A stretch of 64,000 nucleotides of DNA from Corynebacterium halotolerans YIM 70093 = DSM 44683. GTDB taxonomy: Bacteria; Actinomycetota; Actinomycetes; Mycobacteriales; Mycobacteriaceae. The stretch covers positions 2,708,075 to 2,772,074 of the forward strand of contig NC_020302.1 of assembly GCF_000341345.1 (NCBI RefSeq), given 5' to 3'. The translations under genes were made by a program, and so were the position numbers. Each line of letters starts with the position of its first letter. Within the stretch, counting starts at the first letter, position 1. Shown piece by piece: positions 1-9,756 of this stretch. The notes below the pieces were generated by a model. It was not told the origin of the DNA, ran no database searches, and was given only the letters and a program-made list of their open reading frames with translations.

Positions 1-79
1 CGGAGAAGGAGTCCTCGGTGACGTTGACGATGCCCATGACCAGGCAACGGCCCGGGACGGTGAGATCAGAGACGCGCAT
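1..79 (-). CDS. folP: Dihydropteroate synthase, N-terminal fragment (runs off window)
   Basis: Only the first 26 codons are present. They read MRVSDLTVPGRCLVMGIVNV followed by TEDSFS, which contains the DHPS start motif GIVNVTxDSFS that binds the pterin substrate. DHPS condenses p-aminobenzoate with the dihydropterin diphosphate in folate synthesis. The ATG lies 6 nt after the folE stop, so the two genes are almost certainly cotranscribed on the minus strand, the usual corynebacterial folate order. The gene continues to the left of the window. Confidence 0.9.
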   Translation of the reverse strand, partial: MRVSDLTVPGRCLVMGIVNVTEDSFS

Positions 80-85
80 GGTGGT

Positions 86-647
86 CTACCCCTTGATCAG
101 ACTGAGGACTTCGGCACGGGAGGCGGCGCTGGTCCGGAACCCGCCGCGCACGGCCGAGGTCGTGGTGGTCGCCCCCGGCTTCCGGATGCCGCGCATCCCC
201 ATGCACAGGTGCTCGCACTCGATGACGACGATCACCGACTGGGCGCCCAGGTGCTCCATGAGCGCGTCGGCGACCTGGCTGGTCAGCCGCTCCTGGACCT
301 GCGGCCGCTTGGCGTAGAGGTCGACCAGGCGGGCGAGCTTGGACAGGCCGGTGACCCGCCCGTTCTCATCCGGGATGTAGCCGATGTGGGCCATGCCGTA
401 GAAGGGCAGCAGGTGGTGCTCGCACAGTGAGTAGATCGGGATGTCGCGCACCAGCACCAGTTCCTGGTGGTCCTCGGCGAAGGTCTTGGCCAGCACCTCG
501 GCCGGTTCCTCGTGCAGGCCGGCGAAGACCTCCTGGCAGGCGCGCGCCACCCGGGCCGGGGTCTCCTTCAGTCCCTCCCGGTCGGGATCCTCCCCGACGG
601 CCAGCAGCAGTTCGCGCACGGCGGCCTCCGCCCGCGCCTGGTCGAAA

Positions 648-658
<11 letters not shown>
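86..658 (-). CDS. folE: GTP cyclohydrolase I
   Basis: 190 aa, full length for the type I FolE family. It converts GTP to 7,8-dihydroneopterin triphosphate, the first step of folate synthesis. The zinc/active-site motif CEHHLLPF is at about residues 79-86, and the C-terminal signature [12 protein letters not shown] with a following TTTTSAVRG is intact, supplying the second zinc cysteine. The start overlaps the 3' end of ftsH by 11 nt, so translation is probably coupled. folP follows 6 nt downstream. The protein is cytosolic and forms a homodecamer in the family. Confidence 0.97.
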
Positions 659-3278
<2,620 letters not shown>

Positions 3279-3294
3279 GGAAGCAGCCGCGACG

Positions 3295-3310
3295 GTGACT
3301 CGTCAGTCAC
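3295..3310. promoter_or_regulatory. Perfect inverted repeat in ftsH leader
   Basis: GTGACT-CGTC-AGTCAC, a 6-bp perfect inverted repeat with a 4-nt centre, begins 17 nt upstream of the ftsH start in the 152-bp hpt-ftsH gap. It could be an operator or a small leader hairpin. No known regulator motif was recognised. Confidence 0.35.
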
Positions 3311-3430
3311 GTGCGGCCTGTGCCTTTCGTGTGCGGGGAAGACGGTCAGACAGCTGGGTTCCCGCCACCTGAAGAGGCGGAACCACATTACCGATCAACG
3401 CTTCAGGCGCGGTTTTCGTTCCCGTCCAGC

Positions 3431-4018
3431 TTAATCGCCGGAGTAGACCCGCGGATGAAGGGTGCCCACGTAGGGCAGGTCACGGTAGCGCTCGGCATAG
3501 TCGAGGCCGTAGCCGATGACGAACTCGTTGGGGATGTCGAAGCCCACGTCGTACAGGTCGACGTCGGCGGTGACGACCTCCGGCTTGCGCAGGAGGGTGA
3601 TCACGTTCAGCGAGCGCGGGTGACGGCCGTTCAGGTTGCGCATCAGCCAGGACAGGGTCAAGCCGGAGTCGATGATGTCCTCGACGATGAGGACGTCGCG
3701 GTCGGCGATGTCGGCGTCGAGGTCCTTGAGAATGCGCACCACCCCGGAGGAGCTGGTGGAGTTGCCGTAGGAGGACACGGCCATGAACTCCATCTGGGAG
3801 GGGATGGACAGCTCGCGGGCGAAGTCGGTGAGGAAGAACACCGCCCCCTTGAGCACGCAGACGAGGATGAGGTCGTCGTCGGTGTCGCGGTAGTCCTCCG
3901 ACACCTTGTCGGCGAGTTCCCTGATACGGGTCTTCAGGTCGTCCTCGCTGATCAGGACCGCCTCGACATCCTCGTCGTAACGGTTCGCGGGGACATTGAA
4001 GTCCTTCTTCTCGTGCAT
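3431..4018 (-). CDS. hpt: Hypoxanthine phosphoribosyltransferase
   Basis: 195 aa, typical HPRT size. It salvages hypoxanthine or guanine to IMP/GMP using PRPP. The PRPP-binding motif [14 protein letters not shown] lies around residues 103-116, and the purine-contact region ([18 protein letters not shown]) is intact near the C-terminus. The gene sits 16 nt downstream of tilS, an order (tilS-hpt-ftsH) conserved in Gram-positive bacteria. The ATG start is preceded by GAAAGG. Confidence 0.96.
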   Translation of the reverse strand: MHEKKDFNVPANRYDEDVEAVLISEDDLKTRIRELADKVSEDYRDTDDDLILVCVLKGAVFFLTDFARELSIPSQMEFMAVSSYGNSTSSSGVVRILKDLDADIADRDVLIVEDIIDSGLTLSWLMRNLNGRHPRSLNVITLLRKPEVVTADVDLYDVGFDIPNEFVIGYGLDYAERYRDLPYVGTLHPRVYSGD

Positions 4019-4034
4019 GCTCAGACGACCTTTC

Positions 4035-4970
4035 TCATCGGACTCCGGAAGTTAGTGTCAGTTTGCCATCTACCCGGGTCACTTCCAACCTCCCGGCCAC
4101 CGTACCGCCCACCGCGACGCCGCCCTGGCCCCGCCAGTCGATGATCAACGCCTCGATCGCGCCAATGGACGCCGCGGTGACCGACAGCCCCCGTTCCCGC
4201 AACCAGGCGGCGATGCGGCGGCGCCGGAGCGGGCCCGGCTCGGCGGCCAGTTCGGCGCAGTCGTCGGTGGGTTCCCCCGCCAGCCGGTCGAGCAGGGCGT
4301 CGTCGGCGGCCAGCCGGGAGGCGGCCTGGGCGACAGGCGGCACCGCGTCGCCGCCGAGAACCTCACTCAGCAGGGGCAGCACCCGCTGCCGCACCGCGAC
4401 GCGACGGAAAGCGGGATCGGCGTTCTGCGGATCCCGCCAGGGCCCAAGCCCCAGCTCCGCGCAGGCGCCGGCGGTGTCGGCACGGCGGACGGTCAGCAGC
4501 GGGCGCACCACCTGCCCGGTGCGCGGGGCCATGCCGGCCGGGTTGCCGCGCAGCGCGCCGAGCAGGTAGGTCTCGGCCTGGTCGTCGAGGGTGTGGGCGA
4601 CCCAGATCTCGCGGGCCCCGGCCGCCTCGTGGAGCGCGGCGTAGCGGGCCTGACGCGCCGCGGCCTCCAGGCCGCCGGTGCCCGCGACGTCGACAGCGAC
4701 CACCTCGGCCGTGGCGCCCAGGCGGCGGGCGGTCTCCGCGGCACGCGTGGCGACGTCGCGGGAACCCTCCTGCAGGCCATGGTCGATGCACACGGCGTGG
4801 ACGCGCGCCCCCTCGGCGAGGGCGGCGGCGGTCAGCGCGAGGGAGTCGGCACCACCGGACAGGCCGATGACCACGGGCTCGCTGGTGATGAACGGCCGCA
4901 CGGCGACCCGGCAGGCCAGGAAACGGGGACTTTTCCTGGGCAGCTCGAGATCGCCGAGGCGGGCGGGCAT
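4035..4970 (-). CDS. tilS: tRNA(Ile)-lysidine synthetase
   Basis: 311 aa. It modifies the wobble cytidine of tRNA-Ile(CAU) with lysine so that AUA is read as Ile. The N-terminal PP-loop SGGADS (ATP pyrophosphatase signature) is at about residues 40-45 in [12 protein letters not shown], followed by a TilS substrate-binding region. The chosen ATG ([10 protein letters not shown]) overlaps the dac stop by 1 nt (TGATG). A longer reading through dac in the same frame is an overlap artefact. hpt follows after 16 nt. Confidence 0.94.
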   Translation of the reverse strand: MPARLGDLELPRKSPRFLACRVAVRPFITSEPVVIGLSGGADSLALTAAALAEGARVHAVCIDHGLQEGSRDVATRAAETARRLGATAEVVAVDVAGTGGLEAAARQARYAALHEAAGAREIWVAHTLDDQAETYLLGALRGNPAGMAPRTGQVVRPLLTVRRADTAGACAELGLGPWRDPQNADPAFRRVAVRQRVLPLLSEVLGGDAVPPVAQAASRLAADDALLDRLAGEPTDDCAELAAEPGPLRRRRIAAWLRERGLSVTAASIGAIEALIIDWRGQGGVAVGGTVAGRLEVTRVDGKLTLTSGVR

Positions 4971-6253
4971 CAGGACTCCCGGATGGTGGAGGCGAAGTTG
5001 TCCAGGGCGGCGCGGGCCGGGAGGATGGCGGAGTCGTTGGACAGCAGCCCGAAGGAGTAGACTCGGCCGGAGTCGGCGGTGACGACGCCGGCGAGTGCCG
5101 AGGTGCCGGTGAGCGTACCCGTCTTCGCGCGGACCCAGCCGCGGCCCGACATGTCCTGGTAGCGGTCCATCAGCGTACCCGTTCCCCCGGCGACCGGCAG
5201 GGCGGCGAGGATGGGGCGCAGCTCCTCGCCCTCCGCGGTGGCGGCGGTGTGGAGGATGTCGTCCAGCAGGCGCGGCGGGATTCGGTTGCCCGTGGACAGG
5301 CCGGAATTGTCGTTCAACGTGACCCCGGTGGTGTCGAAGCCGTGCTCGGCGAGCACCTCGAGGGTGGCCGTCGTCGCGCCCTCGGCGCTGGGCTCGTGAC
5401 CGCGGTGAATGGCGATCTCCCGGCCGATCGCCTCGGCCATGACGTTGTCGGACCAGACCATCATGTCCTCGACCCGCTCGGCGAGCACCTCCGACTCCGT
5501 GCTGGCCAGCACCTCGGCGCCGGGCGGGGCCGAACCCTCGCCGACCGTGTCCGCCCCGACCCGGTCGGCGAGCGCCTGCGCCACATCCAGGGCCGGGGTG
5601 TGGGAACGCGGCACGTCGCCCTCCGTCGCGCCGATGCGGGCGCCGTGGAGCATCGCCGGTTCCATGGGGGCGACGTAGCCGCCGTCGATGTCGGCGGCGT
5701 CCCAGCCCTCCATCAACGCCGGCCCGGACCACACGGAGGTGTCGATGAACACGGTGTCGGCCTGTCCGACCTGCTCGGCGAGGTCGTCGATCTGCTCCTC
5801 GGTCAGCCAGACGTCGCCGGAGGCCCGGATGACGACGCTTCCCGGCACGTCCCCGGCCACGACCTCGGTGGTCAGCCGGTGGACGGGGTCGAGCTCCAGC
5901 ATGGCGGCGGCCGCGGTGAGGATCTTGGTCGACGAGGCCGGCAGGAGCGGCTCATCCGGGCTCTCCGACCACACGACCTCACCGGTGACGGTATCGGTGA
6001 CCTGACCGTGCAGGGTGCCCAGGGCCGGGTCGGCGGCCAGCCGGGTCAGCTCGGCGGCGAGCGCCGCATTGTCGACGCCGTCTTCGGCCCCGGCGGGCAC
6101 GATCTTCGGCTCGGGGCGCTCCACCGCATAGGCGGGCGCGTGCTCCAGATCGGCGTAGCGCTGCTGCGTGAGCACCCCGACGCCCGCCACCGCCGCGACC
6201 GCGACGGCCGTGACACCGGCGGTGACTCCCCACCACAGCTTCTTGAATCTCAT
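4970..6253 (-). CDS. dacB: D-alanyl-D-alanine carboxypeptidase/endopeptidase (PBP4/DacB, peptidase S13)
   Basis: 427 aa exported penicillin-binding protein. It starts with a membrane or signal segment (residues 7-28, VTAGVTAVAVAAVAGVGVL). The active-site motifs are in order: SxxK as SSTK (about 157-160), SxN as SDN (about 268-270) and KTG as KTGT (about 377-380). It trims or cleaves peptidoglycan stem peptides outside the membrane. It is shorter than E. coli PBP4 (477 aa), as is common in actinobacteria. The 3' end overlaps tilS by 1 nt. The ATG is 7 nt after a TAGTCT -10 box, suggesting a leaderless mRNA. Confidence 0.92.
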   Translation of the reverse strand: MRFKKLWWGVTAGVTAVAVAAVAGVGVLTQQRYADLEHAPAYAVERPEPKIVPAGAEDGVDNAALAAELTRLAADPALGTLHGQVTDTVTGEVVWSESPDEPLLPASSTKILTAAAAMLELDPVHRLTTEVVAGDVPGSVVIRASGDVWLTEEQIDDLAEQVGQADTVFIDTSVWSGPALMEGWDAADIDGGYVAPMEPAMLHGARIGATEGDVPRSHTPALDVAQALADRVGADTVGEGSAPPGAEVLASTESEVLAERVEDMMVWSDNVMAEAIGREIAIHRGHEPSAEGATTATLEVLAEHGFDTTGVTLNDNSGLSTGNRIPPRLLDDILHTAATAEGEELRPILAALPVAGGTGTLMDRYQDMSGRGWVRAKTGTLTGTSALAGVVTADSGRVYSFGLLSNDSAILPARAALDNFASTIRES

Positions 6254-6260
6254 CCCGTTC

Positions 6261-6266
6261 AGACTA
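6261..6266 (-). promoter_or_regulatory. Putative -10 box of the dacB-tilS-hpt transcript (leaderless)
   Basis: On the minus strand TAGTCT ends 7 nt before the dacB ATG. A purine start 6-8 nt downstream of a corynebacterial -10 (TAnnnT) would coincide with the start codon. No -35 was identified, which is usual for this genus. Confidence 0.5.
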
Positions 6267-6318
6267 GCGCGGGGAGGGGCAGGAATCGGGGAAGGTGGGC
6301 GCGGTGACGCGGCGGGCT

Positions 6319-6388
6319 GTGACGAAGGCAGACCGGTTCGGGCGTTTTTGTCGACAAAGTGGCCGTTGCCGGTCGGTGTTCATCACGG
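6319..6388. repeat. Imperfect direct repeat, copy 1 (70 bp)
   Basis: Aligned by eye with 6472-6541: 60 of 70 positions match without gaps. It begins GTGACGAAGGCAGACCG and ends GTTCATCACGG. This copy contains the 12-bp palindrome TTTGTCGACAAA. Its nature (mobile-element relic or regulatory array) is unknown. Confidence 0.8.
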
Positions 6389-6471
6389 CCTCGACCGTCG
6401 CGGCGCGCTTATCGACGCCCCGCCCCTCCTTCGCTGTCCGGCGTGACGCTATCGGCGTGACGCTGTCCGGC

Positions 6472-6541
6472 GTGACGAAGGCAGACCGCTTCAGGCGATT
6501 CCGTCGACAAAATGGCCGTTGCCGGCGGACGTTCATCACGG
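6472..6541. repeat. Imperfect direct repeat, copy 2 (70 bp)
   Basis: Second copy of the 6319-6388 unit, starting 153 bp downstream. Ends are best conserved (GTGACGAAGGCAGACCG, GTTCATCACGG). The central palindrome is reduced to GTCGAC. Confidence 0.8.
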
Positions 6542-6912
6542 TGCCAACGGAAACGGTGTCGGCCAATAGATTCACAGCCCCCTCTGGCGACACTAATCTC
6601 CGACAGTGCCACCACAAACGGAGACCAGAACACACTCCGATAGCCCACCTGTTCGAAGCCGTTCACCCTCGTGTCCCGGTCACTCTTTTCAGCTCCCGGC
6701 ACGCTCCGGCAGGTCCGCCCGCGCAACTCGATCGCACGTCAGCCCGCCCGCGACCCGCCGGGAACTGCAGGCCTCTCGCCACCCGCCCTCCCTGACCGAT
6801 CCCGCGCCCCGTCGTCAGCGGGGCCTTTCCCAGTTGGGGGCGGGACCGTCGTGTCATGGACGCTGAGTACAGTCACCTGCGTTAACAAACTTGGCAGAAA
6901 GGATTCCCACGC

Positions 6913-7743
6913 ATGGTGATGGGCCCCACCCACTCAATGAGCGGTGCCGCCGTCGGCCTGGCGGTGGCACAGGCCATTCCCGAAGCCTGGGGCGGGGTGT
7001 CCTCTCCGCAGGAGGCGTTCGTCTATGCCGGGATCGCCGCCGGGGCCGCCCTCCTACCGGATCTGGATTCCCCGCCCGCGACCGTCTCGCGCTCGTTCGG
7101 CCCGCTGTCGCAAGGACTTTCCCACGTGGTGGAGAACACCTCCCAGGCGCTGGTGAACCTCACCAGGGGCCGCAAGGATCCCCGTTGCCGCAACGGGCAC
7201 CGCACCGCCACCCACACCCTCTGGTTCGCGCTGCTGACCGGGGCAGGCGCCTGGGGCCTGATCGGCAACTTCGGTAAACCGGCGGCGATGAGCCTGTTGT
7301 TCGTGTTCCTCGGCCTGGCGATCCGCGGGTTACTGCCGGAATGGTCGAAGAAGAAGGACTGGTACGTGGTCACCGCCGCGTCCGCGCTCGTCGCCCTGCT
7401 GGCGTGGCGGCTCGTGCCGACGACCGCCTCCGCCGCGGTGATGGGATCGGCCGTCGCCGTCGGCGTGCTGACACACCTGCTCGGCGACGCCATCACCAAG
7501 CAGGGAATCCCCCTGTTGGCGCCGCTCATCCCCCTGGGCGGGCGGCGGTGGTGGAAGTTCCGGCCGCCCGGCCCACTGCGGGTCACGGCCTCCGGCCCGG
7601 CCGACAAGTTGCTGCTCACGGTGTTCTCCGTGCTGGTGCTCGTCCAGATCTTCATCGTCGCCTCGGGCAGCACCGTCCTCACCGAGGTCGCCCCCTTCTT
7701 CCCCGGCCAACCCTCGCCTGCGGGTACCGGGGCGGTGACATAA
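6913..7743 (+). CDS. DUF457/YdjM-family membrane-bound metal-dependent hydrolase
   Basis: 276 aa multi-span membrane protein. Near the N-terminus it has PTHSMSG and ALLPDLDSP, and HRTATHTL at about residues 96-103. These His/Asp motifs are those of the YdjM family of predicted membrane metal-dependent hydrolases, related to phospholipase-C/LexA-induced YdjM. About five hydrophobic segments follow, then a cytosolic loop rich in basic residues (GGRRWWKFRPPG). The start is ATG 6913 with AGAAAGGA 11 nt upstream; ATG 6919 is an alternative. The substrate is unknown. ppa follows 52 bp downstream on the same strand. Confidence 0.82.
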   Translation: MVMGPTHSMSGAAVGLAVAQAIPEAWGGVSSPQEAFVYAGIAAGAALLPDLDSPPATVSRSFGPLSQGLSHVVENTSQALVNLTRGRKDPRCRNGHRTATHTLWFALLTGAGAWGLIGNFGKPAAMSLLFVFLGLAIRGLLPEWSKKKDWYVVTAASALVALLAWRLVPTTASAAVMGSAVAVGVLTHLLGDAITKQGIPLLAPLIPLGGRRWWKFRPPGPLRVTASGPADKLLLTVFSVLVLVQIFIVASGSTVLTEVAPFFPGQPSPAGTGAVT

Positions 7744-7795
7744 AATCGCGGGGCTACGATAGTGACCGTCCCGCATTGATCTGAAGGAGAAACAC

Positions 7796-8305
7796 ATGGG
7801 CGTCGAAGTGACCATCGAGATCCCGAAGGGTTCGCGCAACAAGTACGAGGTCGACCACAACACCGGCCGTGTCCATCTGGACCGCTACCTGTTCACCGCC
7901 ATGGCCTACCCGTCCGACTACGGCTACGTGGACAACACCCTCGGTGAAGACGGTGATCCGCTCGACGCCCTCGTCCTCCTGCCGGAGCCGGTGTTCCCGG
8001 GTGTGGTCGTCAACGCCCGCCCGGTCGGCGTGTTCAAGATGACCGACGAGGCCGGCGGCGACGACAAGCTGATCTGCGTCCTCGACGACCCGCGCTACGA
8101 GAAGTTCCAGGACGTCGACGACGTCGACGACTTCGTCAAGAAGGAGATTGAGCACTTCTTCGTCCACTACAAGGACCTGGAGCCCAACAAGTTCGCCGAG
8201 GGTGCCGGCTGGGGCGACAAGGCCGAGGCCGAGAAGATCCTCGCCGAGGCCTTCGAGCGCCTCCAGCAGCACTCCGAGAAGCAGCCGCAGGAGCACCCGC
8301 ACTAA
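7796..8305 (+). CDS. ppa: Inorganic pyrophosphatase (family I)
   Basis: 169 aa, typical soluble bacterial family I PPase. It hydrolyses PPi to phosphate, pulling biosynthetic reactions forward. The signature [11 protein letters not shown] (about residues 53-63) supplies metal-ligating Asp residues, and the N-terminal [12 protein letters not shown] and DYGYV segments are intact. A strong AAGGAG precedes the ATG, and TACGAT upstream (about 7755) may be the -10. It is followed by a strong intrinsic terminator at 8333. Confidence 0.97.
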   Translation: MGVEVTIEIPKGSRNKYEVDHNTGRVHLDRYLFTAMAYPSDYGYVDNTLGEDGDPLDALVLLPEPVFPGVVVNARPVGVFKMTDEAGGDDKLICVLDDPRYEKFQDVDDVDDFVKKEIEHFFVHYKDLEPNKFAEGAGWGDKAEAEKILAEAFERLQQHSEKQPQEHPH

Positions 8306-8332
8306 AACCCGGGCCCACCGGCTCGCGTCGGA

Positions 8333-8379
8333 CCCCCGCGGCTCCGGGAGACTGATTCTCCCGGGGCCGCGGGGGTTTT
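8333..8379 (+). terminator. Rho-independent terminator of ppa
   Basis: A 19-bp GC-rich stem (8333-8351 with 8357-8375, one G-U pair) closes a 5-nt loop and is followed by TTTTG. Confidence 0.93.
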
Positions 8380-8443
8380 GTCATTTTCCAGGTTCCCCAG
8401 CCCCGGGGCGCTGTTCCCCCTCCCGCCGATGCCTGGGCTCACC

Positions 8444-8449
8444 TATGAT
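8444..8449 (+). promoter_or_regulatory. Putative -10 box of AraC-type regulator
   Basis: TATGAT lies 10 nt before the ATG at 8460. No Shine-Dalgarno precedes that ATG, so a leaderless or very short leader transcript is likely. Confidence 0.45.
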
Positions 8450-8459
8450 TACGGCCATT

Positions 8460-9512
8460 ATGCCCAAGGAACAACCGAAACGCTCGGCGCAGATCCTGCG
8501 GTTCACCACCCGCGGCCTCTCGCCGGAGAGCCGCGTCCAGTTGTGGGAGGGGCATAACGCCCGGGCGTTGATTCCCCTGGACATCCGCACGATCGATGAC
8601 TCCCCCATGCGTTCGCAGCAGACCAATCTGCACCTGCCCTCGGTGCGGATGGCGAGCGTGATCGGCACCTCCCAGATCGTTGAACGCTCCGAGTCCTTCA
8701 TCAGCGAAAACCCCACCGGCATGATGGCGGTCTTCTTCGCCGTCGAGGGGGAGGCCTTCTTCTTCCACCGTGGCGGGCACCTCAACCTGCACCCGGGCCA
8801 GGCGGTTGTCTATGACGCCGACCGCCCCTTCGTCCGTGGATTTTCCCGCGGGCTGCGCGAGATCGTACTGACCATTCCGAAGGACCTCTACGCCGAACTG
8901 GTGGGCCCGTCGGGACCGGATCTGCCCGCGGTCTTCGACTTCGGGGCCGGGGCCGGCGCCAGTGAACAGGCCCTCGCCAACCTGCTCCAGGCCACGTTGA
9001 GCATGGTCGCCCCTCCCGCCCCGGTGGCCGAACCGGAACGGGAGGCCGAGCCGGGGCAGAGACAGGCCGCCGACGGCCGCGGTGACCTGCGCCCGAACCT
9101 GGCCCGTGCGGAGGAGGACACCTTCGGACTACTGCGCCTGGTCTTGGGCGCACCGGACAGCAGCGCGGCCGGGCTCGTGGCCTCCGCGAAGAACTTCATC
9201 GAGCGTCACCTGGCCGACCAGAACTTGTCCCCGGCCCGCGTGGCCGCGGCCGTCGGCATCAGCGAACGCCAGCTGGGCCGCCACTTCGCGGACGCGGGCA
9301 CCACCGTGGGACGGTACATCCAGGGCCGCCGCCTGGAGTTGGCCCGGGACCTCCTGGCCTCCCCCGACCACGGGCGGCTGACGGTGGCCGAGGTGGCCGT
9401 ACGCTCAGGTTTCCCCTCCCAGAGCCACTTCGGGCGGGTCTTCCGCCGACGCTTCGGGATCACCCCGCTGCAATGGCGCAAGGAGGCTCGGCGCGGACTG
9501 CTCTACGGGTGA
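8460..9512 (+). CDS. AraC-family transcriptional regulator (AraC_binding_2 type)
   Basis: 350 aa from ATG 8460 (MPKEQPKRSAQ); ATG 8445 is in frame but lies inside the putative -10. The N-terminal half looks like the cupin-like AraC_binding_2 ligand domain (for example the HPGQAVVYDADRPF strand-turn segment). The last 100 residues carry the double helix-turn-helix of AraC/XylS proteins (RVAAAVGISERQLGRHF and VAVRSGFPSQSHFGRVFRR). A low-complexity PPAP/EPERE linker at about residues 180-210 separates them. The gene is 244 bp upstream of, and in the same direction as, the TfdB-like monooxygenase, so it probably activates that gene in response to a phenolic or similar compound; that role is inferred. 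Confidence 0.88.
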   Translation: MPKEQPKRSAQILRFTTRGLSPESRVQLWEGHNARALIPLDIRTIDDSPMRSQQTNLHLPSVRMASVIGTSQIVERSESFISENPTGMMAVFFAVEGEAFFFHRGGHLNLHPGQAVVYDADRPFVRGFSRGLREIVLTIPKDLYAELVGPSGPDLPAVFDFGAGAGASEQALANLLQATLSMVAPPAPVAEPEREAEPGQRQAADGRGDLRPNLARAEEDTFGLLRLVLGAPDSSAAGLVASAKNFIERHLADQNLSPARVAAAVGISERQLGRHFADAGTTVGRYIQGRRLELARDLLASPDHGRLTVAEVAVRSGFPSQSHFGRVFRRRFGITPLQWRKEARRGLLYG

Positions 9513-9756
9513 GGGGCGCCCACCGATCCTCCACCGCGCCCCGCCTCCGACACCCGGGAACGCCCATTTTGTCCCCCAGCCGACAGATTTTCGCCCCTCC
9601 CGGACGTGATCGCCCTCTCCCCTTTTCGCCTCCTGTGATCTCCAATACATTTCTGCTCAACGGGTTGAACACGGGCGACCGCACTCGACCCGAATCCGCA
9701 AACCACACCGGACGGTCCGGCACAGACGCCGGCCCAGCAGCATGAGGGAGAAGAAG

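Larger units (their letters stand above)
6254..6912. other. 659-bp intergenic region between divergent dacB and the DUF457 gene
   Basis: No convincing gene; open frames here are short and lack recognisable protein features. It holds two imperfect direct repeats of about 70 bp (6319-6388 and 6472-6541), a short run of GGCGTGACGCTxTCC-like units (6440-6475) and one GCTTATCGACGCCCC motif (6407-6421) that recurs at 13416. The last 70 bp carry the upstream region and AGAAAGGA ribosome-binding site of the gene at 6913. Confidence 0.7.

Noticed and set aside
4971..5732. Longer tilS start
   Set aside because: The extra N-terminus lies within dacB and reads as Arg/Gly-rich noise; the PP-loop position fits the ATG at 4970.
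6264..6635. 123-codon minus-strand frame covering the 70-bp repeats
   Set aside because: Its apparent internal protein repeat is caused by the DNA repeat; no start signal or domain.
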